This document shows, in pieces, positions 22,019-31,600 of a stretch of DNA of 42,553 nucleotides. Positions within the stretch are counted from its first letter, which is position 1. Every line of letters starts with the position of its first letter. The notes beneath the pieces are model-generated. The model did no database searches. It was not told the origin of the DNA and saw only the letters and a list, made by a program, of their open reading frames with translations. Where the stretch lies: assembly GCA_040143965.1 (NCBI GenBank), contig JASJQH010006909.1:1-42553 (forward strand). The letters run 5' to 3'. The position numbers and the translations under genes were made by a program. This stretch comes from Basidiobolus ranarum. Taxonomy: Eukaryota > Basidiobolomycota > Basidiobolomycetes > Basidiobolales.

Positions 22019-23461
22019 ATGAATTCTTTGCGTCAGTCCGCTCTTCGTGGTAGTTCTCTCAATAGAGCGTTATTCCTAACCTCCAAACGTACCCTCTTTA
22101 CCAGGAAAACTCCCAAAATCGTTACTCCAGAGGAGGCAGTATCGGTAGTTAAGGATAATGATCGTATCTACCTCCATGGTGTTGCAGCTTTCCCTCGTAC
22201 TCTATCACTTGCACTTGCACAACGTTATAAAGAGCTAAAAAACGTTGAGTGCATTCACATTCATATTGAGGCCTCTAACCCTTGCTGTCCTCTTACTGCC
22301 ACTACTGAAATGAAAGATCAGTTTGCTGTCCCTCCAACTTTGGAGGAAATGAAAAAGGCCTTCTTCGTTAACAACTTCTTTGTTGGTGCCAACCAAAGAA
22401 AGGCTGTTCAAGAAGGTCTCAGCAGTTATGTACCATGCTTCCTCAGTGAGTTACCTGCTTTAATGCGTCGTGATATTGTTCGTCCCAACGTGGCCCTTCT
22501 TAATGTCTCTCCTCCAAACAAGCATGGTTATGTTTCCCTTGGTGTTGAAGCCTGTACCTCTTTAGCTGCTGTTGAAACTGCCGATATCGTTATTGCTCAA
22601 ATCAATCCTAATATGCCACGTACACACGGTGATTCTTTGATCAGCATTAACAACTTCGATTACATTGTTCCCGATGTCGACGAGAAACTCCCAGAGCACT
22701 TCAGTGGCGCCATGACACAACAGGATCGTGATATTGGTAGAATCATCGCTGGACTCATCGATGATGGTGCCACCCTTCAAATGGGTATCGGGTCTATTCC
22801 TAACGCTGTATTGGCCTCTCTCACTAACCATAAGAACTTGGGTGTACATACTGAAATGTTCCAAGAAGGACTTATTCCACTTATGGAGAGCGGTGTAATT
22901 ACCAACAGAAACAAGAAATTCATGCCAGGCAAGGTAGTCACATCATTCGTTGTTGGTAGCAAGGTTCTATACGACTACATTGATGACAACCCAGAGATCA
23001 GCTTCGTTGACGTGAGTGTTACAAATAGTCCCGTTGTAATTTCCAGTAATCCCAAGGTTGCCGCTATTAACGCTGCCGTCGAGGTTGATATTACTGGTCA
23101 GGTCTGTGCTGATTCTATCGGTACCCGTCATATTTCCGGTGTCGGAGGTCAAGTTGACTTTGAACGTGGTGCCGCTATGAGTGAGGGAGGTATTCCCATC
23201 ATTTGCCTTCCCTCAACTACCCGAGTGAAGGGTGATCCTAATGCTGTTGGCCACTCGAAGATTGTCAACACTCTCAAACTCGGTGCTGGTGTTGTTACCT
23301 CTAGATACCATGCTCACTACATCGTTACTGAATACGGTTATGCTTTCCTCTTCGGCAAGAATTTGTTACAAAGAGCCAGAGCTATGATCGATATTGCCCA
23401 TCCTGATCACCGTGAGCAACTTCATAAGGAAGCCTTCGAGCGTTACAAGGTCTTGGTCTAA
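22019..23461 (+). CDS. Mitochondrial acetate (succinate) CoA-transferase / acetyl-CoA hydrolase family
   Basis: Family I CoA-transferase, 480 aa, intronless. The N-terminus (MNSLRQSALRGSSLNRALF, then KRTLFTRK) is a typical mitochondrial presequence. The enzyme should move CoA between acetate and another acyl-CoA such as succinyl-CoA, conserving the thioester. Visible motifs: LHGVAAFP, NVSPPNKHGYVSLG, TLQMGIGSIPNAVL, the catalytic glutamate in GVHTEMF (Glu279), GGIPIICLPST and the C-terminal GKNLLQRARAMIDIAHPDHRE. Length and motifs match the 4-hydroxybutyrate CoA-transferase-like branch known from animals and protists (about 480 aa) better than the longer fungal Ach1 (about 525 aa). Codon choice leans towards GTT, GCC, AAC and GGT, suggesting good expression. 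Confidence 0.9.
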   Translation: MNSLRQSALRGSSLNRALFLTSKRTLFTRKTPKIVTPEEAVSVVKDNDRIYLHGVAAFPRTLSLALAQRYKELKNVECIHIHIEASNPCCPLTATTEMKDQFAVPPTLEEMKKAFFVNNFFVGANQRKAVQEGLSSYVPCFLSELPALMRRDIVRPNVALLNVSPPNKHGYVSLGVEACTSLAAVETADIVIAQINPNMPRTHGDSLISINNFDYIVPDVDEKLPEHFSGAMTQQDRDIGRIIAGLIDDGATLQMGIGSIPNAVLASLTNHKNLGVHTEMFQEGLIPLMESGVITNRNKKFMPGKVVTSFVVGSKVLYDYIDDNPEISFVDVSVTNSPVVISSNPKVAAINAAVEVDITGQVCADSIGTRHISGVGGQVDFERGAAMSEGGIPIICLPSTTRVKGDPNAVGHSKIVNTLKLGAGVVTSRYHAHYIVTEYGYAFLFGKNLLQRARAMIDIAHPDHREQLHKEAFERYKVLV

Positions 23462-23830
23462 CTTCCAACTCTCATTTCATCATCTTTGCAAAAATATCAT
23501 CTCAGCATTAACTTTTTATTTCTCGTAAAATAAACTCCACTACTTTCATCTCCAAGAATTTTCATTTTACAGAGTCGTTGGATATCTGTGATAACAATCT
23601 TGACTATTTTGGAATGGGTGTTCGCTAGAAGCAGATTTAAGGATGCAAAGATTCAGAGGCAGATAATAGAAGCAGGGTTAAGGTTAAAAGGACCATTTAT
23701 TCTTAACTGACAAACACGTGATCAAATATTAGATTTAAAGTAATTACTGAAGATTTATTGATTTAACTCCAATCCTACAAAATGGGAAATATGTTAATTG
23801 AATACAATCCACTTCAATCTAAGCAAAAGA
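23462..23830. other. 3' regions of convergent CoA-transferase and SERINC genes
   Basis: About 370 AT-rich bases between two convergent stop codons. AATAAA-like motifs occur (for example AAATAAA near 23528) and could serve polyadenylation. Nothing else seen. Confidence 0.5.
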
Positions 23831-25575
23831 CTACGTTACCCTGTCAGGCAAGAGAATTGGTCCAAGTAGTGACCAACTGTACAAACCAATACAGAACCAA
23901 CTGGATACTACTTTCACCCAAACTGCAGGCCAACTGGCACCGATTCTGATCATCTCGGAAGTGTCCGAGTAACTATTCCAGTTGGTTAATAACATGGACA
24001 CATACATAGCTCCAATGGCAAAAATGATATGGAAAAATGTATAATTGTACTGGCAACCGTGCTTTTCATCGTCAGTGGCCGTCCCTGGTTCGTCATCATC
24101 ATCATCTTCAGAATGCTCAGCGTCGTTTAGAGCTGAAGCAGGTAATGCTCTAGAAACATGGCCAAAGTAAATATCTCGTGAATTTTAAAGTAAATAAATG
24201 TTCACTTACCCGCTTTCAATGGCTGCCATCAAAGCCTCAGATTTCATCCCTTTGCTCTTTCCAGGCTGGCTATCGATAAGCGGAACTGCAGCGGCAGAAT
24301 TGACTGGGTCATAATCAGTGGAGCTGATCAATGAGCTACTCTGAGTAGCTGCTCTAGAAGTGGAGTATACAATAGCTACAATAGTGAACATAGCACCAAA
24401 GAGAACGGCTGTATGACGTGTACTACGACTACGAATAGGGTTACAATAGTAATCATCACCAACAACAGGCTCATTCATAACGGCACTTAAGATCAACCAA
24501 CTGCAATAGATGGCAACCATAGAGGCTTGCGACAGTCCGGACTTACTATTAGCTTCTTGGATTTGAGGGTGAACGGAGAGGAAAGTGATAAGCACGCAGA
24601 GGACCAAATTAAACGTGATGAAAAATTGATTCAGTCCGCATCCATTTCTACCAAAATATGCGTACATAACTCCGATCAACGCAAGTACAATTATGAACAT
24701 TCCAATGGAAGAGCCGACAACGATATATTTCCACTTGTCATTACTATCATTTTCCCATTTTTCAATGCACGATTCACTCCAACTATGAGCAAAATCTACC
24801 AAAAGTGCAAGCTGTACAAGAATAAAGAAGGATGCTCCAATGATGGCAATGTAATTTCCCCAGAACGCAAAAAATCCATTGGGAATGAAAAATGCAATCA
24901 CAGTAAGGAGAAGCCAAGCAAATACTTTAGGTCCCCACCAGCTATAAGTTATTCATTGAGTGAATCTGAAGGAAATTCGGGTATTAAATCTGAAGTACAT
25001 ACCCGTTTTGAATGGAAGCACGAGGCTCACGACTGTCGTTCACATTCCAAACCAAGGCACTCAAAATAAAATGAAACAAGGCGAGAGCAAAGCAGATTCT
25101 ATGTACCTGATTTGATGATAAAGGGATGAATAAATCCATACTAAAGAACATTTAGCTTGTAATAGAAGTCTACCGCGAAAGCTCCATAACAGCGCCCTTC
25201 TGGGCAGTGAAGAGTTAAATATCCATAAGTTATGTCAGACAGTGTTTTCATTGCCCAGTCAGTTAGCATGAGCCATGATAACTATAAATAAAAAATATGA
25301 GAAAAAATGGCTTGAAACTAGACAAAAGGAATAGATAATAGTAGAATTGGCTACCAACCAAAGAGGAAACTAAGAATATCCCCTAAGAACAAATGCAAAA
25401 CATCCAGTTAGTTCACCAAGAAGTAACTACGTAAGATAACAATTTTATTTACAGCGTATGAAAGCCTAGTAGCAATCGAGCCTTGAATCTTGAATATTTT
25501 AGAGGCACAAGAACAAGCAGTGGAAGTGCAACAAGAGCATATTTGCATTGAGAGGCAACTGACGATGCATCCCAT
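23831..25575 (-). CDS. Serine incorporator (SERINC/Tms1) family membrane protein
   Basis: Multipass membrane protein of the SERINC/TDE1/Tms1 family, 469 aa. Six exons (minus): 25575-25453, 25382-25359 (24 bases), 25281-25174, 25106-25003, 24941-24210, 24149-23831 (sum 1410). The Cys-rich start (MGCIVSCLSMQICSCC) and then ATRLSYA are family marks, followed by LSWLMLTDW, a CPEG-type luminal loop, IQNGWWGPK, AFFIPNG, LLVDFAHSW and NWNSY near the C-terminus. About ten to eleven hydrophobic segments are visible, with an acidic cytosolic loop (EDDDDDEP) before the last two. SERINCs act as lipid scramblases or in serine-derived lipid supply; the fungal role is not settled. The 24-base exon encodes GIFLVSSL in the middle of a helix. 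Confidence 0.95.
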
Positions 25576-26003
25576 TATTGCTATTTACGAGTGAAAGAGT
25601 ATGAAAGGGATATTGTTTAACAAGAAACTAAACCCAAGGTCAGTTGAATATTAAAAGAATGCACACGTCCCGTGATTATCTACCGAATGATCTATCAAGT
25701 TATATGAAATATTCATTGAGGAACTATTCTATTCATGATTATTACCATTTAGAGAAATTAACCAGTCCGTATGTAGAATTAATGATATCATGTAAAAATA
25801 ACTAGGAGAATAGATGTGCCTGCTGGTTCATGCTTGCCACGCTTTTTGTTATCCATAACGTGCTTCATAATAGATAATTGTTTGACACACATACCATGCA
25901 TACACTAATTAAGAAGCAAACATGAGAGAGTAATGACTGTCAACTAGCTGAATTCAAGAATTGTATTTATTTTTGTTCTTCTACGAGTGAAGAAAAGCAC
26001 TAC
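25576..26003. other. Intergenic: SERINC promoter and CNS1 3' region
   Basis: About 430 AT-rich bases without coding signal or repeats. Confidence 0.5.
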
Positions 26004-27333
26004 TTAGTTTTTGTACTTGGCTAAGAACTCATCATGGAAACTTCCCGAAGAAGGAACAACTAGGAACGAGGGAATACCATTTTGGACGACATATTTAGAG
26101 TGACCCAAGACACCCATTAAAGCGCACTTCTTACCAACTTTAATGAGAGAGGCTTTGGTTGCATTTTTGGGATGGTATTCGAAGAAAACCTCCACAGAAC
26201 TGGGCTTATATACTCTAGAGGTATCCCAGGGTGCTGGTTGCTCGAACATCACTTCAAGATGGTCCATGAAGGTATTGGTTTCATCGAAAGCAGAAATAAA
26301 GTCGCTCTCTTTATATTCCGGATACAAAAAGAACACCGGCCAAGTGAGTTCTCCGCTCTCCTCATTCAAAGTAACAGAGTGAGGGGAGTCATTTTGCCAG
26401 TCATATTCAAGCTTGAGGTTTGATTCAAGTTGAATATTTCTTAGCTAAGAATGAATGATGTATAAAGTTTAAAAAAAGAAACAAAGAAATACAGTGTATG
26501 ATGTTTTGAAGTCACCTTTATAGCCTGATCGATTTTATCTTTCCTCTCTCTTTCTAATCTTTCACGCTCTTGTCTTCTCAATTCTTTCTTTTCCTTTTCT
26601 TCTTTCTGTTTTATACAGAGTTGCTTCTCTTGGGCAACAGACTTGTTATTGGGTTCAAACTATAGCATCCGATATCATATTAGAAATCACTCTATAGCCA
26701 AAGTTAGCCATTAAAACAACTACTAACCTTAAGAGCCCAATCGCAACAATCTATAGCTTCTAAATATTTCTCGAGAGCACGCAAAGCCCTAGCTGAGCGA
26801 TAAAGAGCCTTTACATTTTTAGGGTTAATACCGAGTGCGGCAGCGCAATCATTTAAAACACGTCCATAATTTTCTGTTCAAGCTAATATCTCAGTATATA
26901 TAGGCTATAACGATAATCCGATAAAAGCTTACCAAGCTCTAAATTTACAGCAGCACGATTAGTGTAACAAATGGCCATAAGATTTTTATCCCCGCATTCA
27001 GTCTCTAAAGCCTGAGTATAAAATTTAATGGCATCTTGGTACTTGTGTTTTCCCTCTTTGAAACAGTCGTTTCCTTGATTTTTAAAGTTTTCGGCAACCT
27101 CTATATGTATTTAACTAAGTTGAGTTCAATGCGACTTGGTAAAATGGCTGATTGAGTATACCTTCAGCGGTTCCATCATAAGCGAGTGATTGTAAAGCTA
27201 ACAGAGTAGCATTCTCTTCCGAATCTTCAGGTAAATTATTCATAAATAAGGGGATTTTGTTCATTTCCTCGAGGATATGCTCCTCGGACATGGCCCATTC
27301 AGGGCGTTGCTGATCTGGTCCTGGAACGGACAT
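26004..27333 (-). CDS. CNS1: Cns1/TTC4 Hsp90 co-chaperone
   Basis: TPR co-chaperone that binds Hsp70/Hsp90 C-termini and supports client folding, including eEF2 in yeast. 356 aa in five exons (minus): 27333-27162, 27100-26933, 26873-26728, 26659-26516, 26444-26004 (sum 1071). The N-terminus has the conserved EWAMSEEHILEEMNKIPLF. Three TPR units follow at about residues 58-180, containing NFKNQGNDCFKEG and TNRAAVNLEL and the carboxylate-clamp Lys/Asn positions (LYRSARALRALEKY). A charged helical linker (EEKEKKELRRQERERLERE) leads to the C-terminal Cns1 wheel-like domain: LTWPVFFLYPEY, SDFISAF, and VVPSSGSFHDEFL. Length fits the family (356 against 385 in yeast). It diverges from the tricalbin gene. 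Confidence 0.95.
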
Positions 27334-27614
27334 TATAATATACCAATTGGAAACTGCTCAAGGCGATAGCTTGACAACACTAGCAAGAATGACATTCTAC
27401 ATGAATTTTTTTTAATTTTTTTCTCATCTAAATCCACATGGGCTAAATCACACTTGATTGATTAGTGCTAACTAAATCACGAATTTAATCTAGTTGAAAT
27501 TCCACTCAACTAAGCTCCGACAGTAAACTTTTGAAGGGATATCTAGGCGTCATTCAGGTAGGTCACGTAAATGAAAGACTAACAAGTTCGTGGCTCGGAA
27601 AAAATGGACAAACG

Positions 27615-27668
27615 CGGTTACGGTTGCGGTTGCGGTTACGGTTACAGCTACAGTTACGGTCACGGCTG
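27615..27668 (+). repeat. CGGTTR hexanucleotide array
   Basis: Nine tandem hexamers, five perfect CGGTTA/CGGTTG followed by four decayed ones (CAGCTA, CAGTTA, CGGTCA, CGGCTG). Located in the CNS1/tricalbin intergenic region, about 285 bases upstream of the CNS1 ATG. Confidence 0.9.
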
Positions 27669-27996
27669 AAGTTCAGTTGCGGATGTGAGGCAACGAATGC
27701 AGTGCTAGATTTTGGTAAAGCTTGTTTACAGCACATTCTTTGTGATTGATATTGTATATATATGGTAGCTGTCTCGGTGTTTTGTAGATCGTATCCTCCG
27801 TTTGAGAATAGATTCCGCCATTGAGGCAACTCTAAATACCTATTCCAGAACAATTCTTATCAAGTGAATCGAGATAGCGACATTTTCAATCAATCAAGGT
27901 CTGGTCGAAGCTATATTTATGTGATATTCAATTATTGGCTTTAGGTCACGTCTCTTGGTACTACGCCCATATCCAGACACAACAATGGGTTGACTT

Positions 27997-28048
27997 CTAT
28001 TAGACCTAATCTATGGCCTGACTCTGCTATTAGACCTAATCTATGGCC
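27997..28048 (+). repeat. Direct repeat, 22-base unit at 30-base spacing
   Basis: Two identical 22-base copies (27997-28018 and 28027-28048, core TTAGACCTAATCTATGGCC). A recent local duplication in non-coding DNA. Confidence 0.9.
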
Positions 28049-28629
28049 CATTATGGTTGCTATCCGTACTTGTTCTAGTGGATATCGTAGTTATTCTAGT
28101 TGCTATACCATATTTGCTTACTCTGGCTGCTTATAATTGCAGTATTTGCTGGTCAGGGGGTTTATATTAATCGAAATGGCGAAATGGTCTACAAGCTCTA
28201 TGACCAAATGATTCTAGATATATCAACCCCGGTTCTTCCAAATGCGTATTTGTGGTTAGCACGCTGAGAGTTCACCGCCAATTGCGATAAACAATGCTGA
28301 TCAATATGCATGTGCCAGGGATGAATGATGGACTAAGAGATGTAGGTTTTAGAACTGCAGATAACACTGGCCACACACTCACACACAATCATACGTACTC
28401 GAACACAGAAATCATCGAATTCTGAGCTCTCCTAATACATGCAAGTCCGATGAGATCAACAAATTTGGTGTGCTGACGAAGTTTTTCTCAAGTTACACCT
28501 GATACCGGTTTTGGAACAGCATAAATTACCTCAGCTGGTAAATCGTACTCGCACCTTTTCTTTTTCTTGCTTCCTTAACTCATTTGGTGTGATATCTCTG
28601 ACTAATCATCCATTGACTTGAACTAAAAG

Positions 28630-31600
28630 ATGTCAAACGAAGCTGGTTACGAGTCGAACCAGCCGGTACAAAGTATCCCTAGTGTTGCTACTACAGACCC
28701 AGTAGAGAGAGATCTCCCTAACTTACCAACTAACGAGCCTAATCAGCCTAATGGAGAGCCAGAAATCTCCACTGAACAACGCGTAGCTGATGCTCACATA
28801 GAAGCAGACAAGGTCATGTCTGATTCGAAAGCACCAGTCCACTCTTTTAATCCCAATGATACTCCCGAAGAAAAAGCAAAGAAGGCAAGAGAAGCTCCTG
28901 GCGTAGCAGATGTAACCGCAAATAACCCACTCTTAGATGGCCCACAAGCCAAGACCATTATTAGCGATGCTACCCTACCTTCAGGTAACGGAAAGACTTC
29001 AGAAAGTGAAGGAGCAGTCAAAGCTGCTGAAAAGTCCAAACCAGCCAAAGAAACCGCTGCTGAAGTTAAAGCAAAGCCTAAGAAAGATCTTCCACCACCT
29101 ATCCTTGGCTGGCGTGAGTCTAATGATGATTTCATGAAGAAGTATGCTGGTCAAGAGTGGCAGAATTATATTGCTATCACTGTGTTAATATTGGGTGGCT
29201 TTCTCGTGTCTCGTTTGTATTTCGGATTCGGGTGGTGCTTGATTGTTATCGCCTTCGGTACACAATACTACGCGAATTCGGTGCAACGTCACCGCCGGAA
29301 CGTTCGTGATGATATCACCCGCCAATTAGCTGTTAACAGGCTATTCAATGACTCAGAATCTACTGAATGGCTCAACAGCTTTGTCAGTAAATTTTGGCTT
29401 ATTTACGAACCAGTCCTTTCAGCCATGGTGGTTGAGATTGGCGATGGAGTGTTGGCAGAAAACACTCCAGGATTCCTCGATTCCCTTCGTCTTTCTCACT
29501 TCACCCTGGGAACTAAGGCTCCAAGAGTAGATTCCGTTAAAACCATAAACAACAATAATGGTGAGAAAATCGAAATGGAATGGGAATTTTCCTTCACTCC
29601 CAATGACACTATGGACATGACCAAGCGTGAGTTGGAGACCAAAACCAATCCCAAGATTTGCCTAGAGATTCGTGTCGGTAAAGGTATTGTTGGAGCTGGT
29701 ATGCCCATCTTGGTTGAGGATTTCGCCTTCAAAGGAAGAATGCGGATCGGTATTTATCTTATGAGCACCTTCCCTCACGTCAAAACTGTCGACGTTAGCT
29801 TCATGGAGCCACCAGTCATTGACTATGTTCTGAAGCCACTCGGTGGTGAGACCTTTGGATTTGATATTGCTCACATTCCAGGATTACAAACATTTATCAG
29901 AGATCAAACCAATGCTGTATTAGGCCCCATGATGTATGCTCCTAACGTGTTCACCCTCGATGTGGAGCAAATTATGAGTGGTGTTGACATGGAGGCTGCT
30001 GTTGGTGTCCTAAAGATTACCATCCGTAGTGCCAGAAACCTAAAGAATGTGGAGTTGATTGGTATGTCGGATCCTTATGTTATCCTTCAATGTAACAATC
30101 GCGCCGAGCTTGCCCGTACCTCCGTCAAATATAACACACTCAACCCTGTTTGGGATGAAACTTACTATGTACTCCTTCACAATATCAGTGATAACCTATC
30201 CTTAGAAATCTTTGACAAAGAAGATGTCCAAAAAGATCGAAGCTTGGGTACTGCCACATTCGACTTGTCTACCCTGAACGACACTCCAGAACAAACCGAT
30301 ATTCTTGGAAAAGTTATCCGTGAGGGAGGTAAAGAATCTGGAGAATTGTTGTACGATCTGGCCTACTATCCAGTAATTCCCCCAGTTAAGAATGAAGATG
30401 GAACTGAATCACCAGTCGAATCCAACAGCGGTATTCTCAAGGTGTTCATTCATCAAGCCAAGGATCTCAGCTCCACCTGTGATGCCTATGGTACGGTCAA
30501 ATTAAATGGCAATGCTATTCTTAAGACTCAGGTTATCAAGAAGAAAAACAACCCACTCTGGGAGAAGAATGTGGAGATGTTCATCAGCGACAAGAAGAAC
30601 GCCATATTTGAAGTCGATGTAATGGATGAGCGTGGCTTTGTGGCTGACCCAGTGATTGGAAAATTCACCACTACCTTGGATGAGGCACTAAACCGTGATG
30701 GCCAAAATCCTTGGTACAGTCTTGACGGCTCTGCTGGTAAGGTTAGAATGACCTTTGTATGGAGACCTGTAGTTATCAAGGGTGGGGTTTTATCTGCCGG
30801 ACGCCTTGCTCCTCCTATTGGAGTTGTACGCCTTGACTTGATATCAGGACTTAAATTGAAGAACACCGACCTTCTTGGAAAAGCCGATCCATACATCATT
30901 GTCTCTGTAGCTAACAAACAAAAGGCACGAACTGAGTACATCGAGGACAGCGTAGATCCTACTTGGAACGAGACTCATTTCATTGGAGTACGCAATCCTC
31001 GTGAGATCTTCGTCATTGAAGTTTACGATTGGGATAAATTTGGTAAAGACTCATTGATTGGAAGTACATCTCTTAACATTTCTGAACTTCTGGGTCCCCA
31101 GATTGCTGAAGGTCAATTCGGTGAAGGTCCAGTAAAGCAGTACCAGCAACCAATTAAGTTTGAAAGCAAAGAACGTGGTACCGTTTGCTTCAATGCTCAT
31201 TTCTACCCAACAAACCCAATCACTACTCCACAAGAAGAGCATGCCGAAGGTGTAAAAGAAATTACCGAGTTGGAAGCGGCCGAAGGCTCAGTCGTTGAGA
31301 AACCGGAAGAGAAACCAGCCGAGCCAATCGATTATACTCAATTTAGTACTGGATTGTTATCTGTCCTTATTGGTAGCACTAAGGAAACCAAAAAACAGTT
31401 AGACAGTTGCTTTGCTGAAGTGCTAATCAACAACAATGAGTATAACATTGTTCACCGTACCGAAGTCAAGAAGAAGGTCACTGATCCTATCTTCAACGAA
31501 GAATGCGAAGCGTTTGTTCAAGAAGCGTTATTTACCAAGATATCTGTTTTGATTCGTCAACATAACGATAGCCGCACAGAGATTGCAAGAGTTACTCTTC

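Larger units (their letters stand above)
27334..28629. promoter_or_regulatory. Divergent upstream region of CNS1 and tricalbin
   Basis: About 1.3 kb with no coding signal. It holds a CGGTTR hexamer array (27615-27668) and a 30-base-period direct repeat (27997-28048). CT-rich sequence precedes the tricalbin ATG (28555-28580), as is common before fungal transcription starts. Confidence 0.5.

Noticed and set aside
24527-25069. 180-aa plus-strand open frame opposite SERINC
   Set aside because: Antisense of SERINC exons and introns; no motif.
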